Source: Paraconiothyrium sp. Pb-2020 (Eukaryota; Ascomycota; Dothideomycetes; Pleosporales; Didymosphaeriaceae). Taken from it: 64,000 nucleotides of DNA. The notes beneath the pieces are model-generated. The model saw nothing but the letters and a program-made list of their open reading frames with translations, had not been told where the DNA came from and made no database searches. A program made the translations under genes and the position numbers. Positions 11,180-21,391 of this stretch are shown piece after piece. Every line of letters begins with the position of its first letter. Within the stretch, counting starts at the first letter, position 1. The DNA is taken from positions 4,712,001 to 4,776,000 of the forward strand of contig JAJUBI010000005.1 in assembly GCA_022419385.1 (NCBI GenBank), in the 5' to 3' direction.

Positions 11180-11206
11180 CACTGCAATCTCTAGCCCGGA
11201 CGGAGG
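11180..11206 (+). repeat. Dispersed ~26-bp motif, copy 4
   Basis: CACTGCAATC and TCTAGCCCGGACGG; the same class as the copies at 75-101 and 276-301, with C for G after TAGC. Confidence 0.8.
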
Positions 11207-11292
11207 GTTGAAGTAGGGGGGATGGCTTAGCACTCAATGTTGGCTGCATCACTGCCCTCTTCAGCACTGTCCTCTGCGGCCCTGCTACCAAT

Positions 11293-11320
11293 GCACTGCA
11301 ATCTTTAGCCCGGACGAGGA
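11293..11320 (+). repeat. Dispersed ~26-bp motif, copy 5
   Basis: CACTGCAATC and TTTAGCCCGGACGAGG, 113 bp downstream of copy 4 in the same orientation. Confidence 0.8.
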
Positions 11321-11705
11321 GGTCCTTGTCCAGGCGGTCATTGGCCAGACTGTGATGCCCACTGCCAAATCAGAGGATGCTCCACGATTCTCATTCCTGG
11401 TGGGGATAGATGTTATGGTGGCTTGGCTTGAATGTGCGGGTGCTCAGACTCGACCTGATAAGACGACAAGGCTAGCTCATACCCCACGCACAGAACGAGC
11501 CAACACGAGAAAGAGTTATGCTAAGAGGGAGATTTATGTTCTACTTAATTTAGGTACCTAGGTACTATATGTTGCAAAGTGAGGTGTTCGCAGATTTGGT
11601 GCTATACAAGATGTTAAGATAGCTGTATGTAGTAGGAGAGATGCAGTGTCGACTCTCGTCCTGTAGGTCGGTTTGGGGTTCATACTATCTCGCAGCCTTG
11701 AGCTT

Positions 11706-11733
11706 TGCACAGAATTTTCTAGCCTGGACGGGG
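11706..11733 (+). repeat. Dispersed ~26-bp motif, copy 6
   Basis: Variant form GCACAGAATT with TCTAGCCTGGACGGGG. Confidence 0.65.
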
Positions 11734-11828
11734 ATTTGAGAGCGATTGTGCGCCTCAATGACATCATTCGATCTATCTTCGGCAATGCTGGCCTGTGAAC
11801 TGAATCCCGTTTTGTACCATATACATAG

Positions 11829-12215
11829 TTATGCGGTAGGTTCTTCAACCGGTAATGCTAATTCCCACACGTCCTCATATCGCCCATGCTCATCCATTTC
11901 CGCCATGAACATCAACTCCATTTTTCTTACTGGCTCTTCGCCCAGTGCCATTTCACATGTTAGACGGACGGCTATCTTACGGCCTTCTTGCACCAAGAAC
12001 TCCACAGGCGCCACCCATTGACGACATAAGCTACGGAATGTTGTGACCTTTTCAGCGGCTTGCTCGAAATTTGTCCGGCCACCACCAGCTTGTAAACGCA
12101 TGTAGTTCGGGCTCATTGTTCGTTCGCAGAACGCTCGCGCTTCTTCAGGTTTCCCGACGAAAGCTCCTCTGAGCCACTCCTCGAACTCTTTTGCTGTTAT
12201 TTGCTTAGATGCCAT
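11829..12215 (-). CDS. SnoaL-like / NTF2-fold small protein (128 aa)
   Basis: A compact single-exon ORF of 128 codons. Length, the N-terminal helical part (TAKEFEEWLRGAFVGKPEEARAF) and the alternating beta strands (VEFLVQEGRKIAVRLTCEMAL, then KMELMFMAEMDEHGRYEDVWEL) fit the SnoaL-like NTF2 fold, whose members include small-molecule cyclases, isomerases and hydrolases as well as non-catalytic binding proteins. The substrate cannot be told from sequence. No signal peptide or membrane segment. It lies between repeat-motif copies, downstream of and convergent with the MFS exporter, so it could belong to the same old metabolic group. The fold call is moderately sure; the role is unknown. Confidence 0.7.
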   Translation of the reverse strand: MASKQITAKEFEEWLRGAFVGKPEEARAFCERTMSPNYMRLQAGGGRTNFEQAAEKVTTFRSLCRQWVAPVEFLVQEGRKIAVRLTCEMALGEEPVRKMELMFMAEMDEHGRYEDVWELALPVEEPTA

Positions 12216-12770
12216 TATGTTGGAAGTAGGTTGAGAAGACGTTGGTCAAGGATTTAATGAGATAGAGTTGTATGTAGCTCGATGGAAAGTGCTTGTTTGC
12301 GAAGGAGGGAGTCTGGGAGGGAAGGCAGTGAGGAAATGAGGGGTATTAATGGATTGTGAGTGCGTAGGATTAGGAACCGTACTTATTGTCTCTTCCAAAG
12401 ACGGAATGGTAATGCCTAGACTCTACATGGGCGACGCAGCACAAATCTTGAAAATATCGATCAAAATTTCGTGCTTTGTTTTTGGGTGGTATATGGCAGC
12501 CTTGCTGTCAGCCTCACCAACATGGATACTTGTAAAGGGACGGATGGAACATCCCTAGTGTGCTTCAGGAGCCTACACGCAGACGCGAAGAAATCTTATT
12601 GTAGCAGGCTAGCAACTAACATAATACGTCTATGTTTGTTTCCTTAGGAGCGTAGATGCGATGCGTAAAGGTGTATATTAATACTAGTGCTAACAAAGTT
12701 GCATGAGGCACCGCCTTGCTGGGGCTCAAGTTTGCATGAGCACGGCCGCCGGACGTTAACGGTCATATTA

Positions 12771-12796
12771 CACTACAATCTTTAGCCCCGACGAGG
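12771..12796 (+). repeat. Dispersed ~26-bp motif, copy 7
   Basis: CACTACAATC and TTTAGCCCCGACGAGG; lies 50 bp upstream of repeat body B. Confidence 0.75.
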
Positions 12797-12845
12797 GAGC
12801 AATCTTGCCTACTAGTTCCGCGGGGGTGATGTTCAGCCTAGTGAC

Positions 12846-12975
12846 GAGCCCCAGCTTTTGCGCACCTCGTGTTTGGGTATAGATCTGTCGTTCACACGAA
12901 TGAGCTACGTGTGTACCAGAGACGTTTGCACACATTTTGCTTTCGAGATTCGCTCCCGTTGCCAAGATATCATGC
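12846..12975 (+). repeat. Diverged repeat body, copy B
   Basis: Aligns with 721-865 in the same orientation, sharing TTGGGTAT, GAATGAGCTACGT, GTTTGCACAC and CCCGTTG in the same order. It is flanked by motif copies at 12771 and 13063. Confidence 0.65.
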
Positions 12976-13062
12976 GTGATGACGTCATGGACCGCCTTGG
13001 ACCGGGAATAATCGGAGGCTAACGCAGTGATGCTTCCAAGGTTGTCTGCGAACGTGGACATA

Positions 13063-13088
13063 CTCTGCATTCTTTGCGCGGGCGAGGA
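13063..13088 (+). repeat. Dispersed ~26-bp motif, copy 8
   Basis: CTCTGCATTC followed by TTTGCGCGGGCGAGG, lacking the TA before GCGCGG. This is the last copy I see in the window. Confidence 0.65.
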
Positions 13089-13755
13089 GATCGCGGGCTA
13101 TGGCAAGACCAGAGCTTGGTATGTCATGTGATTTTCCAGCATCTACTAAGGCACATAGTCCTTGGTTAATTACATGAAAACAGTGGTCCATCTACACTAG
13201 TGTAGCTTTGCCCTCGCTTCAGCTATGGCTGCTCACTCTAACTTGAAAGGGAAGTGCATGCCTGTGCACCCGCATGAGGACGAACATCAATGTACGCCAT
13301 ATATGCGCCCAGCATTATCTTCAGCCCTGGTTGAGTACGCTCCCCGTCACGCGGACCTGGGATTGGTCAAGCTTGCATGGCTTGGGTCGCCAATTTCCCC
13401 TTCTACAACTTTGAGGCTGCACGATATATTAATTGCTTATCAGCCGCCATACACAATGTCCACTGGGCAGTCATTCTCCTGCACTATTCCTTTCCTGCTC
13501 AGCGTATGATCCAATACGCCAGCATCCCATTCGCGACTGATCGTGACTAAGGTAGATCTCATTGGTGCGTTAAGCCTACAATCTTACACCACGCCAACAC
13601 GCTAAGAGGATGGAGACTGTTGTGTAACCATCTATCCCTGCAGCTGAACGGCATTGTTCAGATCTAGGAGAAATGCATGACGAGGTTACGGCTGTGATTT
13701 ACCCTCTGATGTATCTCTAATTTCTTCTAATGATACCCATCTACATATCATCACC

Positions 13756-15198
13756 ATGTTATGTACGTGCAAGTTACTTGTTCACTTCCTCTTCTTGCAG
13801 CTTTCACTCGGCACCCGGCCTCCTCCGACAGTCGACGTTGCAGTAGTAGGGGCGGGTCTATCCGGCCTTTCAGCTGCAAGGAAGCTCCTCGATGCCGGAA
13901 AGACCGTCACCATCTTCGAAGCCAGAGAGCGCGTCGGAGGTCGTGTATTGAACCGAAAGCTCAAGAACGGAGGTGTGACGGAGTTAGGCGCTGCCTTTGT
14001 CGGCCCCACGCAAGATAACGTGCTTGCCCTGGCATCGGAACTGGGTCTCAGAACATTCAAGGAATACAACTCGGGCACCAACCTTGCATACTTTGGCGAT
14101 CGCCGGATAGAATTTCCTAGTACAAGCACCATTCCTCCTTTGGACGAGGTGACTATGAACGAGATCGGTACGCTCATCTTTGAACTCGACAAGCTTGCTG
14201 CAACAATCGATGTTGCGAATCCTTGGGATCACCCAAATGCTACTACTTTGGACTCGGTGACTCTGAGAGATGCAGCTCATAGCATCGTAACGACACGCGA
14301 TGGAAGAGACGTGTTCGAATTGGCCGTTGAGACGATATGGTCAACAGAGTCCGATCAACTCTCCTATCTGTATGCATTGGCCTATATTGCCGGGGCCGGT
14401 AATGAGACTAGCCTCGGTACTTTTGAGAGACTTATATCGGTCGACGGAGGTGGCCAAGAAAGCCGCATTGAGGGTGGTACTGGCCTTCTTCCCAATGGTC
14501 TTGCGGACGAGATTGGCAGGGAGAAGATCCTCTTCAGTAATCCAGTCCAATCAATAACGAGGCAGATTTCAGGCAAATACTTAGTCCAGGGTTCCAGAAA
14601 GTCATTTACAGCCAGCCGAGTCATCGTAGCCATGTCACCGCCACTTGCTCGACGCATCGCGTACTCGCCTCCTGTGTCTGCAAAACGCGCCCAACTCATG
14701 CGACGCATGTTCATAGGCTCTATCGGGAAGGCAAATGCAATCTACAAGACACCGTTCTGGCGCGACGCTGGATTTACGGGTCAGGTTATCGACACAGTAG
14801 GCACGGTCCGCGCTACTTACGACGATTCTGACGAGGCAGCCTCATACGGTTCCATCCTAGGATTCATACAGGCCGATCAGATGAAAGCTTTAGACAACGC
14901 CACCGAGGCCGAAATCCAAGATCTAGTCGGGAGGGACTATGTGCGTTACTTCGGGCAGCAGGCTGCTGATGTTGAGGAGTGGGCCACCTTCCGGTGGGAT
15001 AAGGAAGAATACTCTGGCGGTGGCCCTACTGCGCTGGCAGGAACGGGGACCTTTCAGAGGTACGGTGCGGCTCTGAAAAGGGCTGATGGTGGTATTCACT
15101 GGGCAGGAACGGAGGCTTCGGATTATTGGCCTGGGTATATGAACGGAGCGATTCGCTCCGGTGAGCGGGCGGCGGATGAGATCTTGAGAGGTGGTTGA
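13756..15198 (+). CDS. Flavin monoamine oxidase, secreted or ER-targeted (480 aa)
   Basis: FAD-dependent amine oxidase that oxidises primary amines to aldehydes with release of ammonia and hydrogen peroxide. Single exon. Residues 1-22 form a hydrophobic signal-like segment. The Rossmann motif VVGAGLSGLSAARKLL with the FEARERVGGRV extension follows at about 28-65, then LGAAFVGPTQDNV. The C-terminal flavin-binding end HWAGTEASDYWPGYMNGAI is intact. Where animal MAO carries the covalent flavin cysteine in SGGCY, this protein has SGGGP, so FAD is likely bound non-covalently, as in fungal MAO-N. About 480 aa is normal for the family. No frameshift or intron is needed. A neighbouring pathway is not evident. 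Confidence 0.93.
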   Translation: MLCTCKLLVHFLFLQLSLGTRPPPTVDVAVVGAGLSGLSAARKLLDAGKTVTIFEARERVGGRVLNRKLKNGGVTELGAAFVGPTQDNVLALASELGLRTFKEYNSGTNLAYFGDRRIEFPSTSTIPPLDEVTMNEIGTLIFELDKLAATIDVANPWDHPNATTLDSVTLRDAAHSIVTTRDGRDVFELAVETIWSTESDQLSYLYALAYIAGAGNETSLGTFERLISVDGGGQESRIEGGTGLLPNGLADEIGREKILFSNPVQSITRQISGKYLVQGSRKSFTASRVIVAMSPPLARRIAYSPPVSAKRAQLMRRMFIGSIGKANAIYKTPFWRDAGFTGQVIDTVGTVRATYDDSDEAASYGSILGFIQADQMKALDNATEAEIQDLVGRDYVRYFGQQAADVEEWATFRWDKEEYSGGGPTALAGTGTFQRYGAALKRADGGIHWAGTEASDYWPGYMNGAIRSGERAADEILRGG

Positions 15199-15620
15199 CC
15201 TCGGCTTATTGCAGGTAAATCATCTTCGATAGATAAATTCTTCAATCTCTCGTGCCAGCTTGTCAGTTTGCTAAGTCGCTCCTGCCTCACCTTCACTGTT
15301 TCCGGCAACGAGCTGCCTTCACTCATTCACTCACTCACTCACTCAAGTGGCGAGTAAGAAAGACCGGAGAGAGAGGAATGGAGACCGTACAGTCGATGAT
15401 CCTCTATTGTCGAAGCTCCGCCAATAGCTCCGGACTTCTTCCTCGCCCAACGCCACTCGGGCGATGAAGCAATGAAAAAGAAAAGGCGGCCCAACCCGAG
15501 GTAGTGCAGTACGAGTTGAACCATTGCTAAAGATTGATCAAGCGTTAGACATCAGCCAACTGTACCCGGCCACTGAGTCATCGCGAGTGCCTCAGCCTCT
15601 CAGCCAGGCGTAAAGCGTGT
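15199..15620. other. Intergenic spacer with CTCA microsatellite
   Basis: Contains a short (CACT)n run at about 15322-15346 next to repeat copy 1; no gene is seen. Confidence 0.5.
15271..15323 (+). repeat. Dispersed repeat, copy 1 (partial)
   Basis: Matches 17055-17112 over CTCACCTTCACTGTT and GGCAACGAGCT, then CCTTCACT. The homology ends in the CACT microsatellite. Confidence 0.65.
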
Positions 15621-15887
15621 TCAAAAAAACATGCTGCTGCCAGGGGATGCTCCCTGAACCTTCCAAAAGGAAGGGTTCGTCCAACGGCTCAACTCATGCA
15701 GGTAGATCGCGGGCGAGACGAGAGCGTACATGATGAGTGACCAGATGACCACAAAGCGCAGACGGTAGTGCAATATCCGGCGCCACCCTAGGGGGTACCC
15801 CAGAAGGTAGTGAGTCAACTGTGAAACTTTTCTGGACAGCCACAGCGCCATCAGGAGGGCAAGATACCAAGCGAGATTGAGTAACAT
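15621..15887 (-). CDS. Possible small membrane protein or exon (88 aa)
   Basis: An 88-codon frame with two hydrophobic stretches (LLNLAWYLALLMALWL and FVVIWSLIMYALVSPAIYL). No family recognised. It lies downstream of another membrane-protein ORF on the same strand (16127-16498) and might be an exon of it, but I could not find splice sites that join the two. Confidence 0.35.
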   Translation of the reverse strand: MLLNLAWYLALLMALWLSRKVSQLTHYLLGYPLGWRRILHYRLRFVVIWSLIMYALVSPAIYLHELSRWTNPSFWKVQGASPGSSMFF

Positions 15888-16126
15888 GTTGTCGAGAACT
15901 TCCTGTGCATCAAGGTGAAGGAGAAAGGAGGCGGGCAGAACACGGAGCGGGTTTTATTATTGCTACAGCTACCGGACGTCATCGCCTGAGCGAGGAAAGT
16001 GCATGTTGGGATACGGCTCAGTGGTACATGGGCAAAGAGGCAGTCGCGACTGCCATCCGACGAGCCCATCGCCCACCACGTAGAGCGCAATCTCATGGCG
16101 AAGGTAGTTCCGGCTCTGCCATCAAG

Positions 16127-16498
16127 TCAGCTTTTCCCCTTTCTCTTACCGCCCATAGTTCTTACGAAGACTTCCCATGCCCAGAAAACAAATAAAGTCT
16201 GCAGAAACAGCCGTCCGTACCGCATCCAGAACCTCCGCCATGTCTGCGGCCTCGCATATGGCGTGTTGCGATCCAGTATCCAATCAGAAAAAGGGGAAGC
16301 CAAAAATGAGTTCCACAGAGCTGCAGCAATCATAAAAGCCTGTAGCTGTAGCTCGTTGGGGTCGGCTCCTTCCGTGAAGAAGCGCAGGTGAGGTGGGATG
16401 TGTAGCGTCTCGGCTTCGAAGCGCGAGACGACAGCGGCCATGGAGAGCAGTGCGGTGGAGAAGTAGGTGGAAAGGAGGTCCGTGAAAGGGAGAGACAT
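16127..16498 (-). CDS. Hypothetical membrane protein (123 aa)
   Basis: A 123-codon frame starting MSLPFTDLL. Two moderately hydrophobic segments (LQAFMIAAALWNSFL and LFLQTLFVFWAWEVFV) flank a basic aromatic stretch (RPQTWRRFWMRYGR), and the C-terminus is basic. I do not recognise the family. It could be a single small membrane protein or the first exon of a longer gene continuing toward 15.6 kb. Confidence 0.45.
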   Translation of the reverse strand: MSLPFTDLLSTYFSTALLSMAAVVSRFEAETLHIPPHLRFFTEGADPNELQLQAFMIAAALWNSFLASPFSDWILDRNTPYARPQTWRRFWMRYGRLFLQTLFVFWAWEVFVRTMGGKRKGKS

Positions 16499-17370
16499 TG
16501 TGGCGAGCGTATCGTGCGAGGAAGGTGAAGTGAGAACAATTTTTTCAGGGTTGCGAGCCTATGTATGAATGTTGAATATGTTGGGGCTCCTTACCGTGGT
16601 TCGTGAGAGCTAGTCTAACTACGTGTTGTGGGGTATACACTGTTCCAGAGCGGGCACCATGGCTTTTATACAATTCTTTCGGTTAATTGACAACAGAGAA
16701 AAAGCATGACGATGCGGAGTCTGTCTCGCTGCGATTCTCGATCCTCTTTCTGGCTTCACTGTGCTAGGAAAGGAGTATCTTAGCTTTCTGGCTCGCTCCG
16801 AATGAGCACGCCTACGTATGCTTTCACCCACCTGTACGCCTGGACCTGGTGGCTTGTTTCAATTCGTGCATTGCGGCGCTCTGGTAGGGGATGCTTGTTG
16901 TGAGTGTTAAGCTGGTGGTGAAGATCGAAGCTACTGACGAGCTCTCGGGTTTGAAACGTTTCATGTTGCTTTATCAATCCATAGTGTCACCAGCCGAGTG
17001 AACCAGCGCAAGATCTCGCTTGGGCGGATCTTGGCTATGTGCGGAGTTTGTCAACTTAGTAACTAGCTCCTACCTCACCTTCACTGTTGCCAGGCAACGA
17101 GCTACCTTCACTTGTCAAATCACTCACCCAATACCCCCCGATCTCGACAAAATACGTAAAAAACAGTGTATCTTTTCCCTTCTAATCTTTCTAACCTATA
17201 TATACATGTCAAGTCCAAATCTCCACACCTTCGAGCGACACGTGGGGAGCTCTGGCGGAGCTCGGGTCGAAGCATCCTCGAACAAGTCTTCGTCCCCCGG
17301 GGCGCCTCTCTCCTATCAGGATGGTAGTCATGTGACCGCTGGCGAAAGCAGCCCTAACCCTGCCACCACA
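16499..17370. other. Intergenic region with dispersed repeat
   Basis: No gene seen. The right half is taken up by the dispersed repeat copy at 17055-17250. Confidence 0.5.
17055..17250 (+). repeat. Dispersed repeat, copy 2
   Basis: Contains the palindrome GTTGCCAGGCAAC, then a CTTCACTTGTC block, a TTTTCCCTTCTAATC stretch, TATATATACATGTCAAGTC and CGACAC-G. The same blocks in the same order occur at 21389-21562. Probably a relic of a small mobile element. Confidence 0.65.
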
Positions 17371-19012
17371 CTATCCTTTTTCGGTGGTTGCCACCATCTC
17401 CCCTCCAACTTTCTCATCGCCGTTCTTTGCTCTATGGCCATCCGAGACAGATCTGGTGTCAGGAAGCTCGAACGCATTATCCGAGAGCTCCTCTGCACGA
17501 CTGATGTGAAGTAATTCTTGTACCGGTAATCCTCGAATCTCCGAAACCTCAGCGCTCACAAGCTGGGAATCAACATCGGCTTTTCCCGAAAGCTCAATCG
17601 CTGTGTGCATTTGTCCGTTGTTAAGGCAAGCTCTCTCATGTGACCGGCGTCTTCGTCGACAAAAAAGGACAACCAGAACAACTAAGATTGCTAAGCCGAG
17701 TATGCTTCCAACAGTGACTACTACCATTGTAGCTCGACTAATGCCTTGGATTTTGGCATTTGTTTGGTCGTCCGTGGCTCGGATCGCAACCAGCTTCTGC
17801 TCATGCGGGTTCGAATGTGATGCTTGGTGTATAGAGAAGTTGTATCGTTCGTAATCAACAATTATGTAGGCTTCTTGCATGAAAGCTCTCCCTAACGTAT
17901 ATTGCGTATCATTTGCTCGCCTCATTGGAAAGTATCTCGTCGTACTTTTCTTCGTGCTGTTCGTTGTGCCGTTGTAGAGCGGCCATGAAAGAGCATGGTT
18001 GAAAGCTATATATGGGATAACGATGGATACGGCTTCTGCTGAGTCCGAAGAACTGCCAAGCTCGAACGTGAACTCAGCGTTCTTCTCCATGAGCTCGGTG
18101 TCAAAACCCTCCTCTGCTAGATAGAAGCGACTTGTGTCGTCGTATCGAAGCTGGAAGAGAGCTGCAATGCGATCGCACGCATCAACCGGAAGCCAGAGAT
18201 ATGGTAGCGTAAAATCAAGGCTTACGTAGATTTCGTCTCGAAGAATGCTATTTGTGCCATTCAATGTATTCTTCACCATGATATTTTGCAAGAATAGGCT
18301 CATCGGTTGCTCTTCATCACCACCGAAGGGAAAAGTGATGTTGTTAGTGGGCTGAAACCGACTTTCATCATACCTACCTAACGTGAGGCTAGCAAATGCA
18401 TTTTCTGGGGCGGTCAATAAAAAGACTGATATAAGCAACAAGTGACTTACTGTAAAATGCTCCAGCCGTGTAGCCAAAAGAGAGGCTCGGTATTTGACCA
18501 CTGTTTTTCAACGCTGTGATATAAGAAGGATGTGGAGTAGAGTAGTCCGTAAAATTGAACGCTTCTCGCCTCAGCCCAAAGAAACCAGTAAAGTATGGAT
18601 ACTTGTCCACGAGGCCGACAACTTGGTCGTCTAGTGTCGGACCTCCCGAATTTTGGACCATCAGACCAACACTGTCGCGGCCATAGCCTACACCAGCATG
18701 ATAATTCCACCTAGATCCTATGAAGGTTGTGTATCTTCCCACTAAGTTCCACGTTGTGGATGCGTTAGACTGAAAACCCAAACTATAACTTGAATTAACG
18801 ACACCACGCAGATTAGCACAATTCCCCTAATTACCTTTGCTTTGTTCACATCCCTCCTAATTTAGAATCATCACTTCTCTAATTCTGGGAGATAGGAGGA
18901 CACAAAAGTATTGTTCTGGGGTACTAACGCGTATAATAAAAGTGCTCCAGTTTCCATTGTTGCTGTCAAAACGCTCGGAAGGTGAAAAGATAAGAGGTTG
19001 TAAAGCAGACAT
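17371..19012 (-). pseudogene. Aspartyl-protease-like type I membrane protein with two in-frame stops
   Basis: A pepsin-fold protein family of Pezizomycotina with a luminal domain, one membrane helix and a cytosolic tail. Two exons, 18451-19012 and 17371-18404, with the intron at 18405-18450 joining YTAGAFY to KNAFASLTLGRYD. Exon 1 reads DSNNGNWSTFIIRVSTPEQ, then a TAG at 18857-18859, GCEQSKGN, a second TAG at 18827-18829, and NCANLRGVVNSSYS. Around both stops the family sequence continues in the same frame, so these are point mutations. Exon 2 has DFTLPYLWLPVDACD, several N-glycosylation sites, a membrane helix (MVVVTVGSILGLAILVVLVV) and an RRRRR stop-transfer. The DTG motif is not evident, so the intact protein was probably not a protease. 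If translation began downstream of the stops at about 18781, most of the fold would remain. Confidence 0.8.
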
Positions 19013-19933
19013 GCTTCCTAACTAAATTAATTATGTAATAGCAAAAGTCAGATCAAAAATGGTTAGAAGATGGAGGAAGACCTTTGTAGGTCTCATCGTT
19101 TGTGTTTTCAGATAGTCAAATTGTAGGACGTTTTTCTATTGCGGCTTACGGCTGGATTTCGCTGCTCCCCCAGATAAGACCAATCTAGTATATGTAATTG
19201 TACGTTCGGCAATCCCCGAAGTGTGTTTGAATAACACTCCGGATTTAATCAAGCTATGTTGTATGTTAATATTATAGCTGACTGGTAGTATCATTCCACG
19301 CTGTATGCCAAGGAATGATAAGAAAGACTAGAGTGGGCTTATTGGCTTGTGGCACCCCAACTCATGCCTAGGTAACACCCTGCTAGCAGTCTAGCGCTAC
19401 GATTGTCCACATGATGCAAATGAGGCTCCAGAGTATCACAATATCAAAGCATAAAGGGCATATATCTATCTATAGGCGGACTCTCAGCTCTCACTAAATT
19501 AATTATTCCATCTAAACCCGCCTGAGCTAAAAATGCTCTTCACAGCCTTTTCTGTGCCAGCACTATTCTTTAGCCTCCTGAACATTAGTGCAGGCTTTCC
19601 ACTCACTTTTACTGCATCAACTAGTATATGGTAGAGCTTTACTTAATAAGTCGCGCTTTAATTTTAGGTTCATATGTAAACAATATTGCAGAGAAAGATT
19701 TTTGAAACTTCTTCAAGGCATTTAAGGGTAGATGATCGCCAGCATACATAGATGATATATTTTTTAGTCTACAGCCACTGAGAATTTACTGCTATCAATG
19801 CCGCAGTATATTAAAATGTCGGCTTTCTGGAGCAAGGACAGATAATAACCATGCTAATCAATGCTAACACTTTCAATGTAGGAGATCTACTTATACTGAA
19901 CAGATGTGAAGGCAATTTTCCTTACATTTAGTG

Positions 19934-20366
19934 TTGGTCACTACTAGGTTGGTCACCACTCACCTAGTCACCATTCGCCTGGCCACCAGTTGCCCCAACA
20001 CCACTCGCTCCAGTCCCACTCGCTCCAGTCCCACTCGCTCCAGTACCACTTCCCTCAACACCGATCACCTCGACTACGATTGCCTCGACTACGATTGCCT
20101 CGACTACAACCGCCTCGACTACAACCGCCTCGACTACAACCGCCTCGACTACAACCGCCTCGACTACAATCGCCTCGGTTATAATTGCTTTAACACCACT
20201 CGCCTCAACACCACTCGCCTCAACACCACTCGCCTCAACACCACTCGCCTCAACACCACTCGCCTCAACACCACTCGCCTCAACACCACTCGCCTCAACA
20301 CCACTCGCCTCAACACCACTCGCCTCAACACCACTCGCCTCAACACCACTCGCCTCAACACCACCT
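19934..20366 (+). repeat. 15-bp minisatellite, about 29 units
   Basis: Tandem 15-bp units with several variants arranged in blocks: GTCACCACTCACCT-type units first, then CTCCAGTCCCACTCG, then CTCGACTACAACCGC, and finally about 11 nearly perfect CTCAACACCACTCGC units. Because 15 is divisible by three the whole array stays open (pentapeptides LDYNR, then LNTTR), but no gene signals surround it, so I treat it as non-coding satellite. Confidence 0.92.
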
Positions 20367-21349
20367 CGGCCAATAAAATTAATGGCGGCTCTAGGCCCGA
20401 ATCTCCACCTATTGATCCCCCCCTCTCAACATGTGCCCTGGATTGGTCTTCCTGCGGACAGCAGGTCGGAGATGAACCTTAGTTCTGCTCCGCTTTAAAC
20501 AATAGATTGCCTTGTGTACTTCACCTAGTCTATCGCATAGAAATCTGTCTTCCATCTGTGTTTTTTACTATCTTCCTAGCATTCACATCAATGTTACTCT
20601 AGTTCGCCAGCCTGGCGGACAGAAGTAACCACTTACAGCTTCCAATAGTACGTAGAACTACTTCACAGCCTTTCGACTGCACCTATATATAATGCTCTGA
20701 CAGCCCAGCAGACTAGGTAACAAGATACCTTAACTTAGACTTGCTTAACATCTTTACTATACTGGATAGCACTAAACCTTTGCATTCCCTCCGCCTTAGT
20801 CTAATCTAGTAGCTTAGGACGAGACTGCATGTACAGACTCTCAAAGCCATAAATAATGCTACTAACAATTTATTGCACTCTTAAATATAAATCCCTGTTG
20901 CATATGTTATTGCTGTTAGGTCCTTACGGCAGGTAAGTCCACAAAGACTTGCAGGGTAGAATACCCTATACCGAAGAGTCTAGAATGTGTATAGCGACAT
21001 CTGCAGGACAAAAACACCCAAGGATGATCTGATCCAACGTGATTTCCGTAAGTCAGACCGGCGAACCAGAGCATAGTTCTTAACGTTTCCATAACCCTTT
21101 GTACAAAGACCCAGGTTGAAGAAAAAATCTAAAGCCTTTTGTCGGGGATATCGCGCTACGTTTGGATATCTAACGTTAAGTCCTTATGCACTCGAGGGAG
21201 TTGAATCTTATAATCACTCGTAATGATGCCTGGTATTTGATGAGACCAGTATAGATGTTTTCAAGTGGAGACCTGACCGTTGTATATTCGCAGGAATAGT
21301 CCATTATGTTTGCGATAAACCAAATCTCGGGACGGTACCGGAAATTAAT

Positions 21350-21391
21350 TTGTAGTCGCGGGCGAGGGTACGGGCAAGCTCAAGGCTGATG
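21350..21391 (-). pseudogene. 42-nt copy of the nearby dehydrogenase gene
   Basis: Matches 22649-22690, the start of the short-chain dehydrogenase gene around its cofactor loop, at 38 of 42 positions. All four differences are transitions (three G to A, one C to T on the plus strand). It abuts the dispersed repeat beginning at about 21391. Confidence 0.75.

Larger units (their letters stand above)
11083..11828. other. Repeat-containing gap
   Basis: Three plus-strand copies of the dispersed motif lie here. No protein-like ORF was found. Confidence 0.55.
12216..13755. other. Repeat-containing gap
   Basis: Holds two motif copies and the second repeat body. An ORF at 13225-13509 has no recognisable features and I do not count it as a gene. 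The last 200 bp is presumably the amine oxidase promoter. Confidence 0.55.

Noticed and set aside
12985..13509. ORFs at 12985-13191 (-) and 13225-13509 (+)
   Set aside because: They overlap or adjoin repeat motifs and have no protein-like features.
19931..20482. 183-codon ORF across the minisatellite, or a CRISPR-like array
   Set aside because: The frame stays open because the unit is 15 bp; there are no unique spacers and no gene signals.
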